Part shown: positions 1-7,872 of the stretch, one piece after another | How the letters are laid out: each line of letters begins with the position of its first letter | Position numbering within the stretch: position 1 is the first letter of the stretch | From: a virus | DNA: 38,255 nucleotides | Direction: 5' to 3' (one strand) | Virus record (IMG/VR): IMGVR_UViG_3300031825_000378 | Coordinates: 1-38,255 of that record | Notes under the pieces: model-generated | The model's input: the letters and a program-made list of their open reading frames with translations, nothing else | What the model was told of the DNA's origin: nothing | Database searches by the model: none | Translations under genes and position numbers: made by a program

Positions 1-219
1 ATGGAAGACAACGGAATCCTGGAGCAAGTCCCCGGCCTGCACGTGTCCGAGGCCAAGCAGTCGCTGCCGCCCGCCGCCACCGCCGAAGGTCGGGACTGCC
101 CGGTGGAGATCGACGCAGGCCATGCCGGCCGCGTGCGCCTCTTCTTCCGCAAGCAGAAGGCCAAGCGCGGAAAGTTCAGCCACTGGTTCTGGGTGGCGGT
201 ACGGGCTGAGCGGGCTTAG
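1..219 (+). CDS. small basic phage protein of unknown function
   Basis: A 72-aa protein whose ATG is the first base of the window, so its ribosome binding site cannot be seen. The C-terminal half is rich in Lys, Arg and aromatics (RLFFRKQKAKRGKFSHWFW), which suggests nucleic-acid contact, but no family is assigned. If the window ends are joined it lies directly after ssb on the same strand and would be the last gene of the rightward early arm. It ends tail to tail with the i-spanin gene, the two stop codons overlapping at 216-219. I do not recognise a function. Confidence 0.6.
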   Translation: MEDNGILEQVPGLHVSEAKQSLPPAATAEGRDCPVEIDAGHAGRVRLFFRKQKAKRGKFSHWFWVAVRAERA

Positions 220-680
220 GGCGCGACGCCCAGGCCGCGGATGTAGCCCTGCAGACCGTTTACCTGGTCTGCCCATCGAGCAGCATCTTTTCCCAGCTGC
301 TCATATCGTCCGACACACGACCCAATAATTCCGATCCAGTCGGGGCCGGTTGCATCAGGTCCGCCGCCGGCGCCGGTAGTCTCGGCGCGCCGCTGGGCAA
401 GCTGGCGGAGCAGCCCGTCAATCCGGCCACGCTGAGCGGCAACAGTTTTTTCAGCAGCTTCTCGCGCCAGGACGGCGCCGCGGTGTTTGGCATCAGCACG
501 GTCTCTTTCCTCCTGCCAGGCGCGCTCGATGGCAGCCTGGCGCTTCTCGATTTCTGCCTGGCGTGCGTCACCGCCCGCCCGGTACTGGCCGGTGCCGTAC
601 CAGCGCACGCCCAGGATGACGACCACTACCAGTGCGGCACCAATCAGGTACGGCGCCGCGGCGCGCAGCAGCGGGTTCAT
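216..680 (-). CDS. Rz-like i-spanin
   Basis: A 154-aa inner-membrane spanin subunit, last gene of the lysis cassette. Residues about 5-25 form a single N-terminal signal-anchor (PYLIGAALVVVVILGV), followed by an Ala/Arg/Glu-rich periplasmic helix (about 35-100) of coiled-coil type. This is the standard i-spanin layout. A lipoprotein gene with a strong lipobox is nested in another frame, as in lambda Rz/Rz1. The start chosen is the ATG at 680, because the open frame continues upstream without membrane character. It overlaps the endolysin end by 4 nt. Spanins fuse inner and outer membranes in the final lysis step. Confidence 0.85.
   Translation of the reverse strand: MNPLLRAAAPYLIGAALVVVVILGVRWYGTGQYRAGGDARQAEIEKRQAAIERAWQEERDRADAKHRGAVLAREAAEKTVAAQRGRIDGLLRQLAQRRAETTGAGGGPDATGPDWIGIIGSCVGRYEQLGKDAARWADQVNGLQGYIRGLGVAP
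260..493 (-). CDS. Rz1-like o-spanin lipoprotein, nested in Rz
   Basis: A 77-aa protein fully embedded in the i-spanin gene in another frame. It has a basic N-terminus, a hydrophobic stretch and a lipobox (VAGLTGC), so the mature lipoprotein would begin at the Cys. The mature part is proline-rich (SLPSGAPRLPAPAADLMQ), as in o-spanins. The nesting and lipobox together make the assignment strong. The chosen ATG at 493 gives a signal peptide of usual length. It would work in the outer membrane, pairing through the periplasm with the i-spanin. Confidence 0.85.
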   Translation of the reverse strand: MPNTAAPSWREKLLKKLLPLSVAGLTGCSASLPSGAPRLPAPAADLMQPAPTGSELLGRVSDDMSSWEKMLLDGQTR

Positions 681-1087
681 GGCCGCCCCTTCCAGTCGCG
701 CGGAATCTGGAAGTGCGGGCCGTCCTTGAACGACTTCCAATCGCCACCCCACTCCACTGGCACGCCCAACTCTGAGGCGCACGCTTTGATCACCGCGGCC
801 AAGTCGGCAAACGCTTGCCAGTCGTTCCAGGGAATCCCACCGCCCACCAGCGGCGCCAGATCAACGGCGTGGCCCAGACCGTCGGCCTGCGGAAGGTGGT
901 AGCTGTTCATGGTCTTGCTGGCGCCGCGCTCGACATACTCGCGCTGCTGCGCGACCGTCCGGACACCCTCCACCACCGTGAAATCCACCGAAGTCCGCTG
1001 GATGGCCAGCTTCACGACGGCGATCAAGTCAGGATGAACGCCAACCAGACGCGTCAGGCTTCGCTGAGAAAGTTGGAACTGGCTCAT
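677..1087 (-). CDS. endolysin, M15 family L,D-peptidase
   Basis: A 136-aa zinc peptidase of the VanY/T5-endolysin M15 type, which cuts the peptide stems of peptidoglycan. The metal site is visible: His64 and Asp76 in SYHLPQADGLGHAVDL, His125 in DGPHF, with Asp122 as probable catalytic acid. There is no signal sequence, so export must come from the holin. The ATG overlaps the holin stop as ATGA at 1084-1087, indicating translational coupling. Length matches single-domain M15 endolysins. Confidence 0.9.
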   Translation of the reverse strand: MSQFQLSQRSLTRLVGVHPDLIAVVKLAIQRTSVDFTVVEGVRTVAQQREYVERGASKTMNSYHLPQADGLGHAVDLAPLVGGGIPWNDWQAFADLAAVIKACASELGVPVEWGGDWKSFKDGPHFQIPRDWKGRP

Positions 1088-1374
1088 TTCGAATCACCTC
1101 CCAGCTTGAACGAGATGAGCCGGCGCGCCGCCAACTCCAGAACCTGCTCACCCAGGATTCCCAAGCCCGCGCCCGCTCCGATCACCACGACCTGAGGCGC
1201 GTCCGGAAACGGGATATAGATCAGCGCCGCCACCGTGCCCAGGGCACTGCCCAAAATCGTCCGCCCCAGCACAACCCGCCACGACAGCTTCTCCTGACTG
1301 GTCAGCGCCCGTCCCACGGCGATCAGGGCGCCCATACCCGCCAACCAGGCGATCGTCTTTTCAAAATCGTTCAT
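1084..1374 (-). CDS. holin (LydA-like)
   Basis: A 96-aa membrane protein with about three hydrophobic segments (near residues 8-25, 35-55 and 60-80) and a charged C-terminus (RRLISFKLGGDSK). The WRVVLGRTILGSALG and GAGAGLGILGEQVLE stretches resemble phage holins of the LydA / Phage_holin_3 type; family assignment is by eye. It begins the lysis cassette holin-endolysin-Rz/Rz1 and is coupled to the endolysin by a 4-nt overlap. Its ATG lies 17 nt after the U-tract of a hairpin (1392-1414), so it either has its own promoter or depends on read-through or antitermination. Confidence 0.8.
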   Translation of the reverse strand: MNDFEKTIAWLAGMGALIAVGRALTSQEKLSWRVVLGRTILGSALGTVAALIYIPFPDAPQVVVIGAGAGLGILGEQVLELAARRLISFKLGGDSK

Positions 1375-1391
1375 CGCGTCCCCTATAGACG

Positions 1392-1414
1392 AAAAAAAGC
1401 CCGCCGAAGCGGGC
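1392..1414 (-). terminator. cUUCGg hairpin with U-tract upstream of holin
   Basis: On the minus strand a perfect 6-bp stem GCCCGC/GCGGGC with a UUCG loop is followed by seven T. It lies between the tail-fibre chaperone stop and the holin ATG. It has the form of an intrinsic terminator separating tail and lysis genes; placed just before a start codon it could also be a 5' stabiliser. Confidence 0.75.
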
Positions 1415-1417
1415 GGG

Positions 1418-1837
1418 TTATGCGGCCTGGTCGGGTCGCTCCGGCCATACAAAGTCACTCGGGTATCCCGGTTGCTGCTCAATGCGATTGAGAGCGACGC
1501 GATAGCGTTTCCACGCAAGCAGCTTGGCGTCCTCTTCCTCCGTAGCCACGCCAAGATCAACCGCGTCCTGCAGCGGAGCAATGCGGGTGGCCGCGTCCCT
1601 CAGCAAGCGGTCGCGCTTAATCAAAGCCGCCGCCGCCAATTGCTCAGCCGTGGGCGGCGGCGGATCGGCCAGCATCGGATGGCCGTCCTCACCGGCAACG
1701 ATCATCTTGCCTTGCGATTGCCCTCCCATCAGGGATGCGTAAAGCTCATCGCTTATTTCTCCGGCATCCTCCGGGATCGCATCGCCGTGAATTTCACGGG
1801 TATAGAAACCACCAGTGCTTTGAGAAAAAAAGTACAT
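1418..1837 (-). CDS. tail fibre assembly protein (Tfa-like)
   Basis: A 139-aa protein with the usual N-terminus of caudoviral fibre chaperones (MYFFSQSTGGFYTREIHG) and a C-terminal half with PPPPTAEQLAAAALIKRDRL and a terminal W-P segment, typical of the Tfa family. Such proteins help the fibre trimer fold and may stay on its tip. It directly follows the tail fibre gene, which is the usual order. A hairpin terminator follows it. Confidence 0.85.
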   Translation of the reverse strand: MYFFSQSTGGFYTREIHGDAIPEDAGEISDELYASLMGGQSQGKMIVAGEDGHPMLADPPPPTAEQLAAAALIKRDRLLRDAATRIAPLQDAVDLGVATEEEDAKLLAWKRYRVALNRIEQQPGYPSDFVWPERPDQAA

Positions 1838-1841
1838 AGTC

Positions 1842-2504
1842 TTATCGCCCTATTGCGAGATAACGAACGCTGACCTGGCCAGCCACTGAAGATTGGACGC
1901 CGCCCACGAAAACGGAAGCCGTGCAATTCACGACCGAGGGCACGCCAACCAAGGTAGCCGACATATCGACATCGGGGGATAACGTGCCAGCGGTAGACAG
2001 AACTCCCCATACCTCGGTTGGGAACGATATGGGGTAAGTCCACGGCGCAAAACCGCTAATGTTGTTAAGGACAGTTGACCATTGCAGTATCACGCCGCCA
2101 GGAAGCTTCTGATAACCAGGGGAAGTCAACGATTGATTGGTGCCGGCGAATGCATCCGCCAGCTTCTTCGGCGTCATCAGCACCGTATCGTCGGCCATGG
2201 CTTGGGCCTGAGCGGTAGTTGCGACCTGACCTTGCATTTGGGCCTTGAGGGCCGCAACAAACTTGGCTAGAAGGCCGGGGAGATTCCCGTCATCCAGCAC
2301 ATCAACCGCCGCCGTATCAGCGATGAACTGACCAATCATCGCCGCTACAAATGCCGACTGTCGGAGCGGTGTATTCACCTCTTTGGACTTCGCCACTCCA
2401 GAAAGAAATCCAGAGGCACGCGCGACAAGCGCGCTGTATTCTGCCGGGGTCAAAACGTTTGCGCCGGCGCTCGCGCCAAACTGCAAGATCTGATTGGTGG
2501 CCAT
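1842..2504 (-). CDS. tail fibre / receptor-binding protein
   Basis: A 220-aa, rather short, fibre. The N-terminal half is Ala-rich and helical (about 1-100). A repeat-like MTPKKLADAFAG segment precedes a C-terminal domain (about 130-220) that starts GYQKLPGGVILQWS, the signature of the gp53-like tail-fibre C-terminal domain. This domain probably touches the host surface. It lies 2 nt after the DUF2612 gene and just before the chaperone. The short length suggests a small fibre that attaches directly to the baseplate. Confidence 0.8.
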   Translation of the reverse strand: MATNQILQFGASAGANVLTPAEYSALVARASGFLSGVAKSKEVNTPLRQSAFVAAMIGQFIADTAAVDVLDDGNLPGLLAKFVAALKAQMQGQVATTAQAQAMADDTVLMTPKKLADAFAGTNQSLTSPGYQKLPGGVILQWSTVLNNISGFAPWTYPISFPTEVWGVLSTAGTLSPDVDMSATLVGVPSVVNCTASVFVGGVQSSVAGQVSVRYLAIGR

Positions 2505-2506
2505 TG

Positions 2507-3178
2507 CTACTCCTGTAATTGGATGAGATCACCCCAGACCCCAATATCGAAGCCTGCGATGTACTGATTTCCCACGTCAAAGCCAAATAAAGGCCCTTCC
2601 ACATCCGGGACGATGTAATAGTTCACGCGTACACCCTCAGGCTTGATAGGGATGTAGCCGCCGACCAAGAGCGCAAGGAACACCGCTGAAGGACGAACTC
2701 CAGCGACACCTATGTCGATCGACATATCTCCGTTGTCTTGGATGAAGACGTGCGTACTGTCGCCAAAGATCAGCTTCAAGATCGCCGCGGACCCATCCAG
2801 AGTGCCATCCCAGTGGTTGGCGCCAATCTTTGCCCGTATAAGCAAGCGATACGTGTCATCGTCAAGGGTCGTGACACCTGAGTCTGGATCGAACGGTCCT
2901 TTCCACACGCCTTCATCAAAGCCTAGGCCGGAGACGTCAAGCGAGAAGTACACGCCCTCAAGTGGAGTCCTGACATGCCGAGAAACGCCGACCCAAAGGC
3001 CTACCGCATCAAGTTGGACCCCTACAGCCAGGTCAAGGTCATACCCCGGGATGAAGCCGGTAAAGACAGCCTGGGCATCGACGAACGACTGCGATACTGC
3101 GCCGACCATCGCAGAGAACTTCGGCTTGTCACGATGTAAAGCAGTGATCAATCCAAGGTACTTTTCGTTGTCGGCCAT
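2507..3178 (-). CDS. baseplate protein, DUF2612 family
   Basis: A 223-aa protein that fits the DUF2612 phage family, which follows gpJ in this kind of myovirus and has the role of P2 gpI. The N-terminus (LITALHRDKPKFSAMVGAV) and the VQLDAVGLWVGVSRHV segment are characteristic. It probably links baseplate wedge and tail fibre. It is adjacent to the baseplate J gene without a gap and lies 2 nt before the fibre gene. Confidence 0.8.
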   Translation of the reverse strand: MADNEKYLGLITALHRDKPKFSAMVGAVSQSFVDAQAVFTGFIPGYDLDLAVGVQLDAVGLWVGVSRHVRTPLEGVYFSLDVSGLGFDEGVWKGPFDPDSGVTTLDDDTYRLLIRAKIGANHWDGTLDGSAAILKLIFGDSTHVFIQDNGDMSIDIGVAGVRPSAVFLALLVGGYIPIKPEGVRVNYYIVPDVEGPLFGFDVGNQYIAGFDIGVWGDLIQLQE

Positions 3179-4360
3179 CTAGATCACCGTCAGCGTGACA
3201 GCCGCAGGCGTCATGTCTGCGGCCGCGTTGAATGCAAGGGGCACGTCTGGCGCTCCAGCCCCTCCGGGCCCCGACAGCGCCAGCGAGACCAGCTTGTAGA
3301 CGACACCGCCGCCGATTGAATTTGCTGCGGTAATGGCATCGCCCCACTCGACAGAACCGCCCAGCCCTCCACCGATCTCCACCGCATTCACATAGTCGGC
3401 GATGGCTTGCTTGATCTGATCGCCAATCATCGTTGTGTAGCCCGTCAACGCCCTGATGGTCAGCGCCGCGGTGATGGGAGCGGCCACCGGCCGGAAGAAG
3501 CGGATCGGATGCGCAATCCCGTAGATGTCGGTGACGATCTCGGTAGTGGTCCCATAGGTGCCAGTTCCCGGCGTTTTCTTGGCTGCGATAGCACTGGCGA
3601 TAGCCATCGCATCCCCGCCGTCCACCACGAGGCTGATGGAGTGAGCTGGGATGCCGTTTGCATCCGTAGTATTCGTGTCGTTCTCATAGGCTCGATAGCG
3701 CGCCACGCCTGCGATGGAGGCCACAGCACCCACCGTCCCTTCCAGCACCGTGCGAGACGGCAGTGCAACGGAAACGGCCTGACGCACGCGCAATGCGGCG
3801 TCGCTCTCGACTGGCGCACCCAGCGTGGCCGCGGCGGGGTTGGTCACCGACTGCCAGCCCCGCGTGGGGGTTCCGATCTGAGTAATCGTCCCTGCCGGTG
3901 CCGCTAGGGCTCCCTGCACAGTGTTGGTTGCCGTCACGGTCACCTCGCCAGCGGGCGGGATAATCACCGTTGCAGGAAGCGCCCATTGCTGCTGGTTCGC
4001 GTCCTTGGCAATGCCGTTCTGGATCGTCGTGCCTGCCTGGCCAACAATCCGCAGATCGACCGTCGACGCGCTCGCGGAGGCCCGGCTGATGCCGTTGATC
4101 TTGACGTTGCTGGATAGCGCCGCGCCGATACCCTTGGCCGGCGAGAAGGAGTTGTACACCTGGACGGCTGCGGTATTCGTATCGTTGATCGCCGCGGCGA
4201 TGATCGCCAGGAACTGGCCGTCCTGGCTGTCGGCCTCCAGATACGTGTCGGCGCCATAGATCGCCCGGAACTGGGACTGCAGGAAAGCCAGAACTTCCGC
4301 ATAGGTCGGTGCGTGGATGCCGGTTGCGTCTACCGTCGGCGCCGTAGTAGTGATGGCCAT
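3179..4360 (-). CDS. baseplate J-like wedge protein
   Basis: A 393-aa protein of the baseplate J family (P2 gpJ / T4 gp6 relatives), the main wedge component. The N-terminus (PTYAEVLAFLQSQFRAIYG, then LEADSQDGQFLAIIA) and the middle VESDAALRVR motif are typical. The start is the ATG at 4360, which shares one base with the gp25-like stop (TGATG) and has GAGGA upstream; the codon before it is TTG. It lies between the gp25-like and DUF2612 genes, the standard wedge order. Confidence 0.9.
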   Translation of the reverse strand: MAITTTAPTVDATGIHAPTYAEVLAFLQSQFRAIYGADTYLEADSQDGQFLAIIAAAINDTNTAAVQVYNSFSPAKGIGAALSSNVKINGISRASASASTVDLRIVGQAGTTIQNGIAKDANQQQWALPATVIIPPAGEVTVTATNTVQGALAAPAGTITQIGTPTRGWQSVTNPAAATLGAPVESDAALRVRQAVSVALPSRTVLEGTVGAVASIAGVARYRAYENDTNTTDANGIPAHSISLVVDGGDAMAIASAIAAKKTPGTGTYGTTTEIVTDIYGIAHPIRFFRPVAAPITAALTIRALTGYTTMIGDQIKQAIADYVNAVEIGGGLGGSVEWGDAITAANSIGGGVVYKLVSLALSGPGGAGAPDVPLAFNAAADMTPAAVTLTVI

Positions 4361-4713
4361 CAAATCCTCGCCTGTACCGTGGTCTGTCCATAGACCGTAT
4401 TAATCGTCGCCGCTACGGCCACGTGCCGCGCCTCCGTATCGAGGTCGCTGCTATAGGCCACCAGCTCCGTCACCCCAGGCGTGCCGAGGATGCGCTGGCG
4501 GATAGCCGCGTCATAGGTCGAGCGCGTGTTCTTGCCCAGGATCTCCTGCATCCAGGGCGCTCCGTCTGTCGTGTCCAGGAACCATTCCCCCCGGAACAGC
4601 ATCAGCCTCGTCTGGACCGCCTGCGCCACCGCCATCGGCGTGTCCCGGAAATAGTCGAGCTGTTGCCCGCCGAACGAGTAATCCCCGTTAGCGTCTAGCT
4701 TTCGATACCTCAT
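4360..4713 (-). CDS. gp25-like baseplate wedge protein
   Basis: A 117-aa protein positioned as gpW/gp25 before gpJ. It shows RYRKLDANGDYSFGG at the N-terminus and the TRLMLFRGEWFLDTTDGAPW segment found in gp25-like proteins of this phage type. The family initiates sheath polymerisation at the baseplate. Overlap with gpJ is one base. Confidence 0.8.
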   Translation of the reverse strand: MRYRKLDANGDYSFGGQQLDYFRDTPMAVAQAVQTRLMLFRGEWFLDTTDGAPWMQEILGKNTRSTYDAAIRQRILGTPGVTELVAYSSDLDTEARHVAVAATINTVYGQTTVQARI

Positions 4714-4721
4714 GGAGTCTC

Positions 4722-5468
4722 CTACACAACCGGCCCGGAGTTGGACGAACCACCCTGCACGCCGCTATGTGTGTGCGTGTCGTCGATGCGCTTACCGTTC
4801 GAGGTCAGCGACCCGAAGAAGTTGATGGCGCCCGTGATCGTCGCCGCGGCACCGGACACTGCGCTGCCAATCAGGCCACCCAGGAAGGTAAAGAGGCCAG
4901 TTACGGTCACCTTCTCGCTGAACGTGGCGTGCGGCGTAACCACCTCCAGGCCGCCAGGCGCTACGATGCGTAGCTTGTGGCTGTTCGGGTCCAGCTCAAA
5001 GAACGCCTGGCCGTCATCGCTACGCAACTGGGTGGCGCTCGTACTGATGCCTGGAATGGTGCGCGGCTGGGACCGGACGCCGACGAAGACGAAGCCGTCC
5101 GACAGGTCATGCATGCGCCGCTCAGCCTGCTCCTGAATGCCGCCCGACTGCCACCAGCTGTCGATGCAGCGCGACGAGAAAACGACAAGGCATTCGTCGC
5201 CGGCCTTGACGGGGAACGTCAGCGTACAATTCCCGCCAGATGGGAAGTGAACCGGGCAGTCCGTCAGTAGCGGCAACGCCGTGGCGACGAACTTCTCGTC
5301 CTCCCCGCGGATCGGCATCATGATCGACGGCTGCACGACACAGGTCTGCGCGGCTGGGTCGAACGATTGCACGATGCCGGGCAGCGCCGTCCAAATTTCC
5401 GCCTGCGACCCGCGGAATGACTGCCGAAAGGCCAGCTCAGGGTCGTTGGTTCTTTCTTGTCTGATCAT
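4722..5468 (-). CDS. baseplate spike, Gp138-like membrane-puncturing protein
   Basis: A 248-aa protein with an N-terminal OB-fold region like Gp138 (about residues 20-130, including ALPGIVQSFDPAAQTCVVQP) and a C-terminal beta-helical spike that ends in DDTHTHSGVQGGSSNSGP. The HTH motif near the tip is typical of the spike apex that binds an iron ion. It would form the trimeric needle that pierces the outer membrane. In related phages it follows the hub gene directly. Here a gene on the opposite strand lies between them. Confidence 0.85.
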   Translation of the reverse strand: MIRQERTNDPELAFRQSFRGSQAEIWTALPGIVQSFDPAAQTCVVQPSIMMPIRGEDEKFVATALPLLTDCPVHFPSGGNCTLTFPVKAGDECLVVFSSRCIDSWWQSGGIQEQAERRMHDLSDGFVFVGVRSQPRTIPGISTSATQLRSDDGQAFFELDPNSHKLRIVAPGGLEVVTPHATFSEKVTVTGLFTFLGGLIGSAVSGAAATITGAINFFGSLTSNGKRIDDTHTHSGVQGGSSNSGPVV

Positions 5469-5477
5469 GGTGGTGAT

Positions 5478-5843
5478 ATGAGAAAGGTTGTTTTGACCGT
5501 ACTGGCCTTAACGTGCATGTCCGCGAACGCGGAAGAGGTCTACATGCCGCGCAACTACCAGCTCAAGGTCGGCCAGGTGTTTGAAGACAAATTCCCGACG
5601 ATTTACTACATCAAGCAACCCTGCGGCTTGCCTTTGGTGAACAAGGAGCACATGCGCAAGTACACCTCGTTCCGAGGCGTGCTGGACGTCGGCTGCTGGG
5701 GCGAAACTATCGATGGAGATGTATTCACCGTCGTGCCCAAGATGGCATCCTCAACAATGCCAAAGAAGCTCTTGATGCGTGTCGATACGGTAGGAGACGG
5801 GAAGTTCAAAGTGCTTGACCTTCCGAGGCTTCAAGTTCCCTAA
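5478..5843 (+). CDS. exported moron protein on the opposite strand
   Basis: A 121-aa protein read against the whole surrounding late operon. Residues 1-18 form a signal peptide (MRKVVLTVLALTCMSANA, cleavage before EE). The mature part has Cys in QPCGLP and DVGCWG that could form a disulfide. It starts 10 nt beyond the spike start, head to head, and overlaps the hub stop by 4 nt. The start at 5478 gives a normal signal peptide; an ATG at 5457 is in frame. No family is recognised. Orientation and export suggest a lysogenic-conversion (moron) gene, which is inference. Confidence 0.7.
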   Translation: MRKVVLTVLALTCMSANAEEVYMPRNYQLKVGQVFEDKFPTIYYIKQPCGLPLVNKEHMRKYTSFRGVLDVGCWGETIDGDVFTVVPKMASSTMPKKLLMRVDTVGDGKFKVLDLPRLQVP

Positions 5844-6862
5844 AGATTGGTCTTTACGATCGCCAGCGCTGGGTCCACAACTTCGCCTTGCCGCACGAAG
5901 CTTCTAAAAGCCGTCACATCGGCGGCCAAGCACACGACCTCTGTGTACCAGTCGTTGCCCCGCGTATCTCCCCAGTGCTCGGCCAGCATCACGTAATACA
6001 GCCCCTCGTCGTTCAGAGCACTCTGCATTTCTATATTGCCATTCTCGCTCTGCTGCTTGATGTCTGGGTTGTACTCGTATAGTTGGATCGCCTCGTTCTT
6101 CAGCTGAATCAGCGTCCCGATCTTGACACTGGGATTCAGCAACATACGCGCTGTAATGCCGTTCGAAGTCTGCTCGGGCAAGCCGACCAGCCCAGTCTGA
6201 GGACTGATCACCGGTATGTCGCCAGGGTTGTAGGACGTTTCAGGCCAGAGGACTGCCTTACCATCCTGGATACTCCACACCGACTGCGTAGTCCTGGCCA
6301 CCCCCTCCATGAACTTTCGCGCCAGGCCAAACATCACTTTTCCTCGGGCGAGCCTCTGCTCAGTGAGGAACGCCATGTACCCGCGAGTAACACCCTTTTT
6401 TTCCATGGCCTTCATGGATGCATCCACCACGTCCCTCATCGTGGCGCCGGCCGCTAGGGTCTGGTTCACAAAACCAAAGTTGTATGCGCTGTCGCCGTCG
6501 GCGGCTGTGATGTCAACGTAGGTGTCGGTCTGGTTCTCTCGCCCGATCCGGACCTGAATGATGGTGCCATCGAAGATGATGCCGTAGTTGCCCTCATACC
6601 CGGCTTGCAGAACGACACGGGTGAATTCCTTCATAGTGCGCAGCGCCGTCTGCTCGGAAACGTTGTAGACACGAACGCGCAATGTGTTCGGCGTCTGGGT
6701 ATCGCCGCGCTTGATACGAAAGATGAAGCGCAGATCGGACAGGTCCAGCGCATCTTCGGTGCCGACGATCAGCGAGGCCTCGCGGATCCATTGTTCGGTG
6801 TCTTCGGCTGCCGTGACGTCGTCGCCGTAGGTGGTGATGGCGGGTAGTTCTTGAAAGGACAT
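5840..6862 (-). CDS. baseplate hub protein (gpD/gp27-like role)
   Basis: A 340-aa protein, beta-rich, with a DLRFIFRIKRGDTQTPNTL start region and a GYEGNYGIIFDGTIIQVR segment, typical of the conserved phage protein that forms the baseplate hub in this myovirus type. It would ring the tube end above the spike. AAGGA lies before the ATG. Between it and the preceding gene is a cUUCGg terminator, so the hub either has its own promoter or needs read-through. Assignment is from context and overall similarity. Confidence 0.75.
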   Translation of the reverse strand: MSFQELPAITTYGDDVTAAEDTEQWIREASLIVGTEDALDLSDLRFIFRIKRGDTQTPNTLRVRVYNVSEQTALRTMKEFTRVVLQAGYEGNYGIIFDGTIIQVRIGRENQTDTYVDITAADGDSAYNFGFVNQTLAAGATMRDVVDASMKAMEKKGVTRGYMAFLTEQRLARGKVMFGLARKFMEGVARTTQSVWSIQDGKAVLWPETSYNPGDIPVISPQTGLVGLPEQTSNGITARMLLNPSVKIGTLIQLKNEAIQLYEYNPDIKQQSENGNIEMQSALNDEGLYYVMLAEHWGDTRGNDWYTEVVCLAADVTAFRSFVRQGEVVDPALAIVKTNL

Positions 6863-6903
6863 CAGCTTTCCTTATGATCGGTCCAGTAAGATTGTTGCCG
6901 ACC

Positions 6904-6928
6904 AAAAAAAAGCCGCCCGAAGGCGGCT
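6904..6928 (-). terminator. cUUCGg terminator after DUF2335 gene
   Basis: Minus-strand perfect 7-bp stem AGCCGCC/GGCGGCT with UUCG loop and a run of eight T. It closes the transcript coming from the DUF2335 gene and stands 41 nt before the hub ATG. Confidence 0.85.
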
Positions 6929-6938
6929 GATGCGGGGT

Positions 6939-7487
6939 CTATTCCTGAGGCTTTGGGGGCCTACCGGCGGCTCTTTCACCGGGGGTTGGCCCAACTCGGT
7001 TTCTAACGGCCTGCACCATTCCAAGAACAGGCAGGGATACAAGCGCCACGGGTATCAACCAGTACCATCGAGAGGTCACGCCGTACGCCACACCCACGTA
7101 GGCAGTCGTGGCGGCAGCCAGCAAAGCGATCGCGGAAACAGCTGCCCCCAGGAGTTGGCCAGTCTTGTCGCTCGCAAAAATGCCGGATAGCCTGTCCCCC
7201 TCGATCCGGGTCAACGTTTGCCGATGCGCGATATCGGATTCAAGTTGCTGACGCTCCATCTCGCGCCGGTGTGCAGCCTCACCCTCCGCCATTGCAATAA
7301 TGCGGTCTGCGGCGCCAGGGGAAAGCTGATCGTACTGGCGGAGAAGTTCAGGCGGGGGTAACGGACCCTGATGAAACTGGGCCTGCATCATCATCTGTTG
7401 ATGAACGACCTCGCTTGATTGCTGACCGATCGGACGAGGTGGTGGCTGAACGCTGGCGCGGTGGTTCTGCTTACCGCGAGCCATCAT
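6939..7487 (-). CDS. DUF2335 membrane protein
   Basis: A 182-aa predicted inner-membrane protein. The N-terminal part carries the DUF2335 signature (FHQGPLPPPELLRQYDQL followed by AADRIIAMAEGEAAHR), then a helical segment, then two transmembrane helices (about residues 110-130 and 137-157) and a Pro/Arg-rich tail. The family is common in prophages and mobile regions; its function is unknown. It is the last gene of the module that starts with the antirepressor and is closed by a terminator. Confidence 0.8.
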   Translation of the reverse strand: MMARGKQNHRASVQPPPRPIGQQSSEVVHQQMMMQAQFHQGPLPPPELLRQYDQLSPGAADRIIAMAEGEAAHRREMERQQLESDIAHRQTLTRIEGDRLSGIFASDKTGQLLGAAVSAIALLAAATTAYVGVAYGVTSRWYWLIPVALVSLPVLGMVQAVRNRVGPTPGERAAGRPPKPQE

Positions 7488-7692
7488 GCCGCTTTATTGA
7501 ACGGCCGAAGTCATCCCCGATGCGGCGCACGTCATTGCGCAGCGCTTCGTTCGACGAACGGGCCGGGCGATAAAGTGGGCTGATCTGAGGCTCGTGGACG
7601 GTCGGCGCCGAGAAGTTCGAAAACAGCGCCAACGGGGCAGCAACTCCACCCCAAAACCCGCCCCAAAAAGCCTTTTTGCTACGCTTTTTCAT
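7471..7692 (-). CDS. small basic protein with one hydrophobic segment
   Basis: A 73-aa protein, basic at both ends, with a Gly/Trp-rich hydrophobic stretch (AFWGGFWGGVAAPLALF). It overlaps the DUF2335 start by 17 nt, suggesting coupled expression. The start at 7692 gives a lysine-rich leader typical of membrane insertion; the open frame runs further upstream but across a probable promoter. Function unknown. Confidence 0.6.
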   Translation of the reverse strand: MKKRSKKAFWGGFWGGVAAPLALFSNFSAPTVHEPQISPLYRPARSSNEALRNDVRRIGDDFGRSIKRHDGSR

Positions 7693-7752
7693 AGGTCTAC
7701 CAGTGTGCTCTGAGGAATCCGTCTTGAACGAAAATGACCTCACCACAGCGAA

Positions 7753-7784
7753 AATATAGCAGATTGCTAATTTTTCGAGCAATC
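7753..7784 (-). promoter_or_regulatory. candidate promoter with inverted repeat
   Basis: The minus strand shows TTGCTC, 18 bp, TATATT ahead of the 73-aa gene. The -35 and spacer overlap a perfect 7-bp inverted repeat GATTGCT/AGCAATC separated by 9 bp (7762-7784). The layout looks like a repressible promoter for the 73-aa and DUF2335 genes. The -35 match is weak. Confidence 0.4.
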
Positions 7785-7823
7785 ACAATCCAAATCCGGG
7801 GATGTATCTATCCCTCCCCAAGC

Positions 7824-7847
7824 AAAAAGCCCCTCCGAAGAGGGGCT
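7824..7847 (-). terminator. cUUCGg terminator after 96-aa gene
   Basis: Minus-strand perfect 8-bp stem AGCCCCTC/GAGGGGCT with UUCG loop and five T. It ends the arc-antirepressor operon. Confidence 0.85.
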
Positions 7848-7872
7848 ATCGATGGCGTCCAATTTCTGGACG

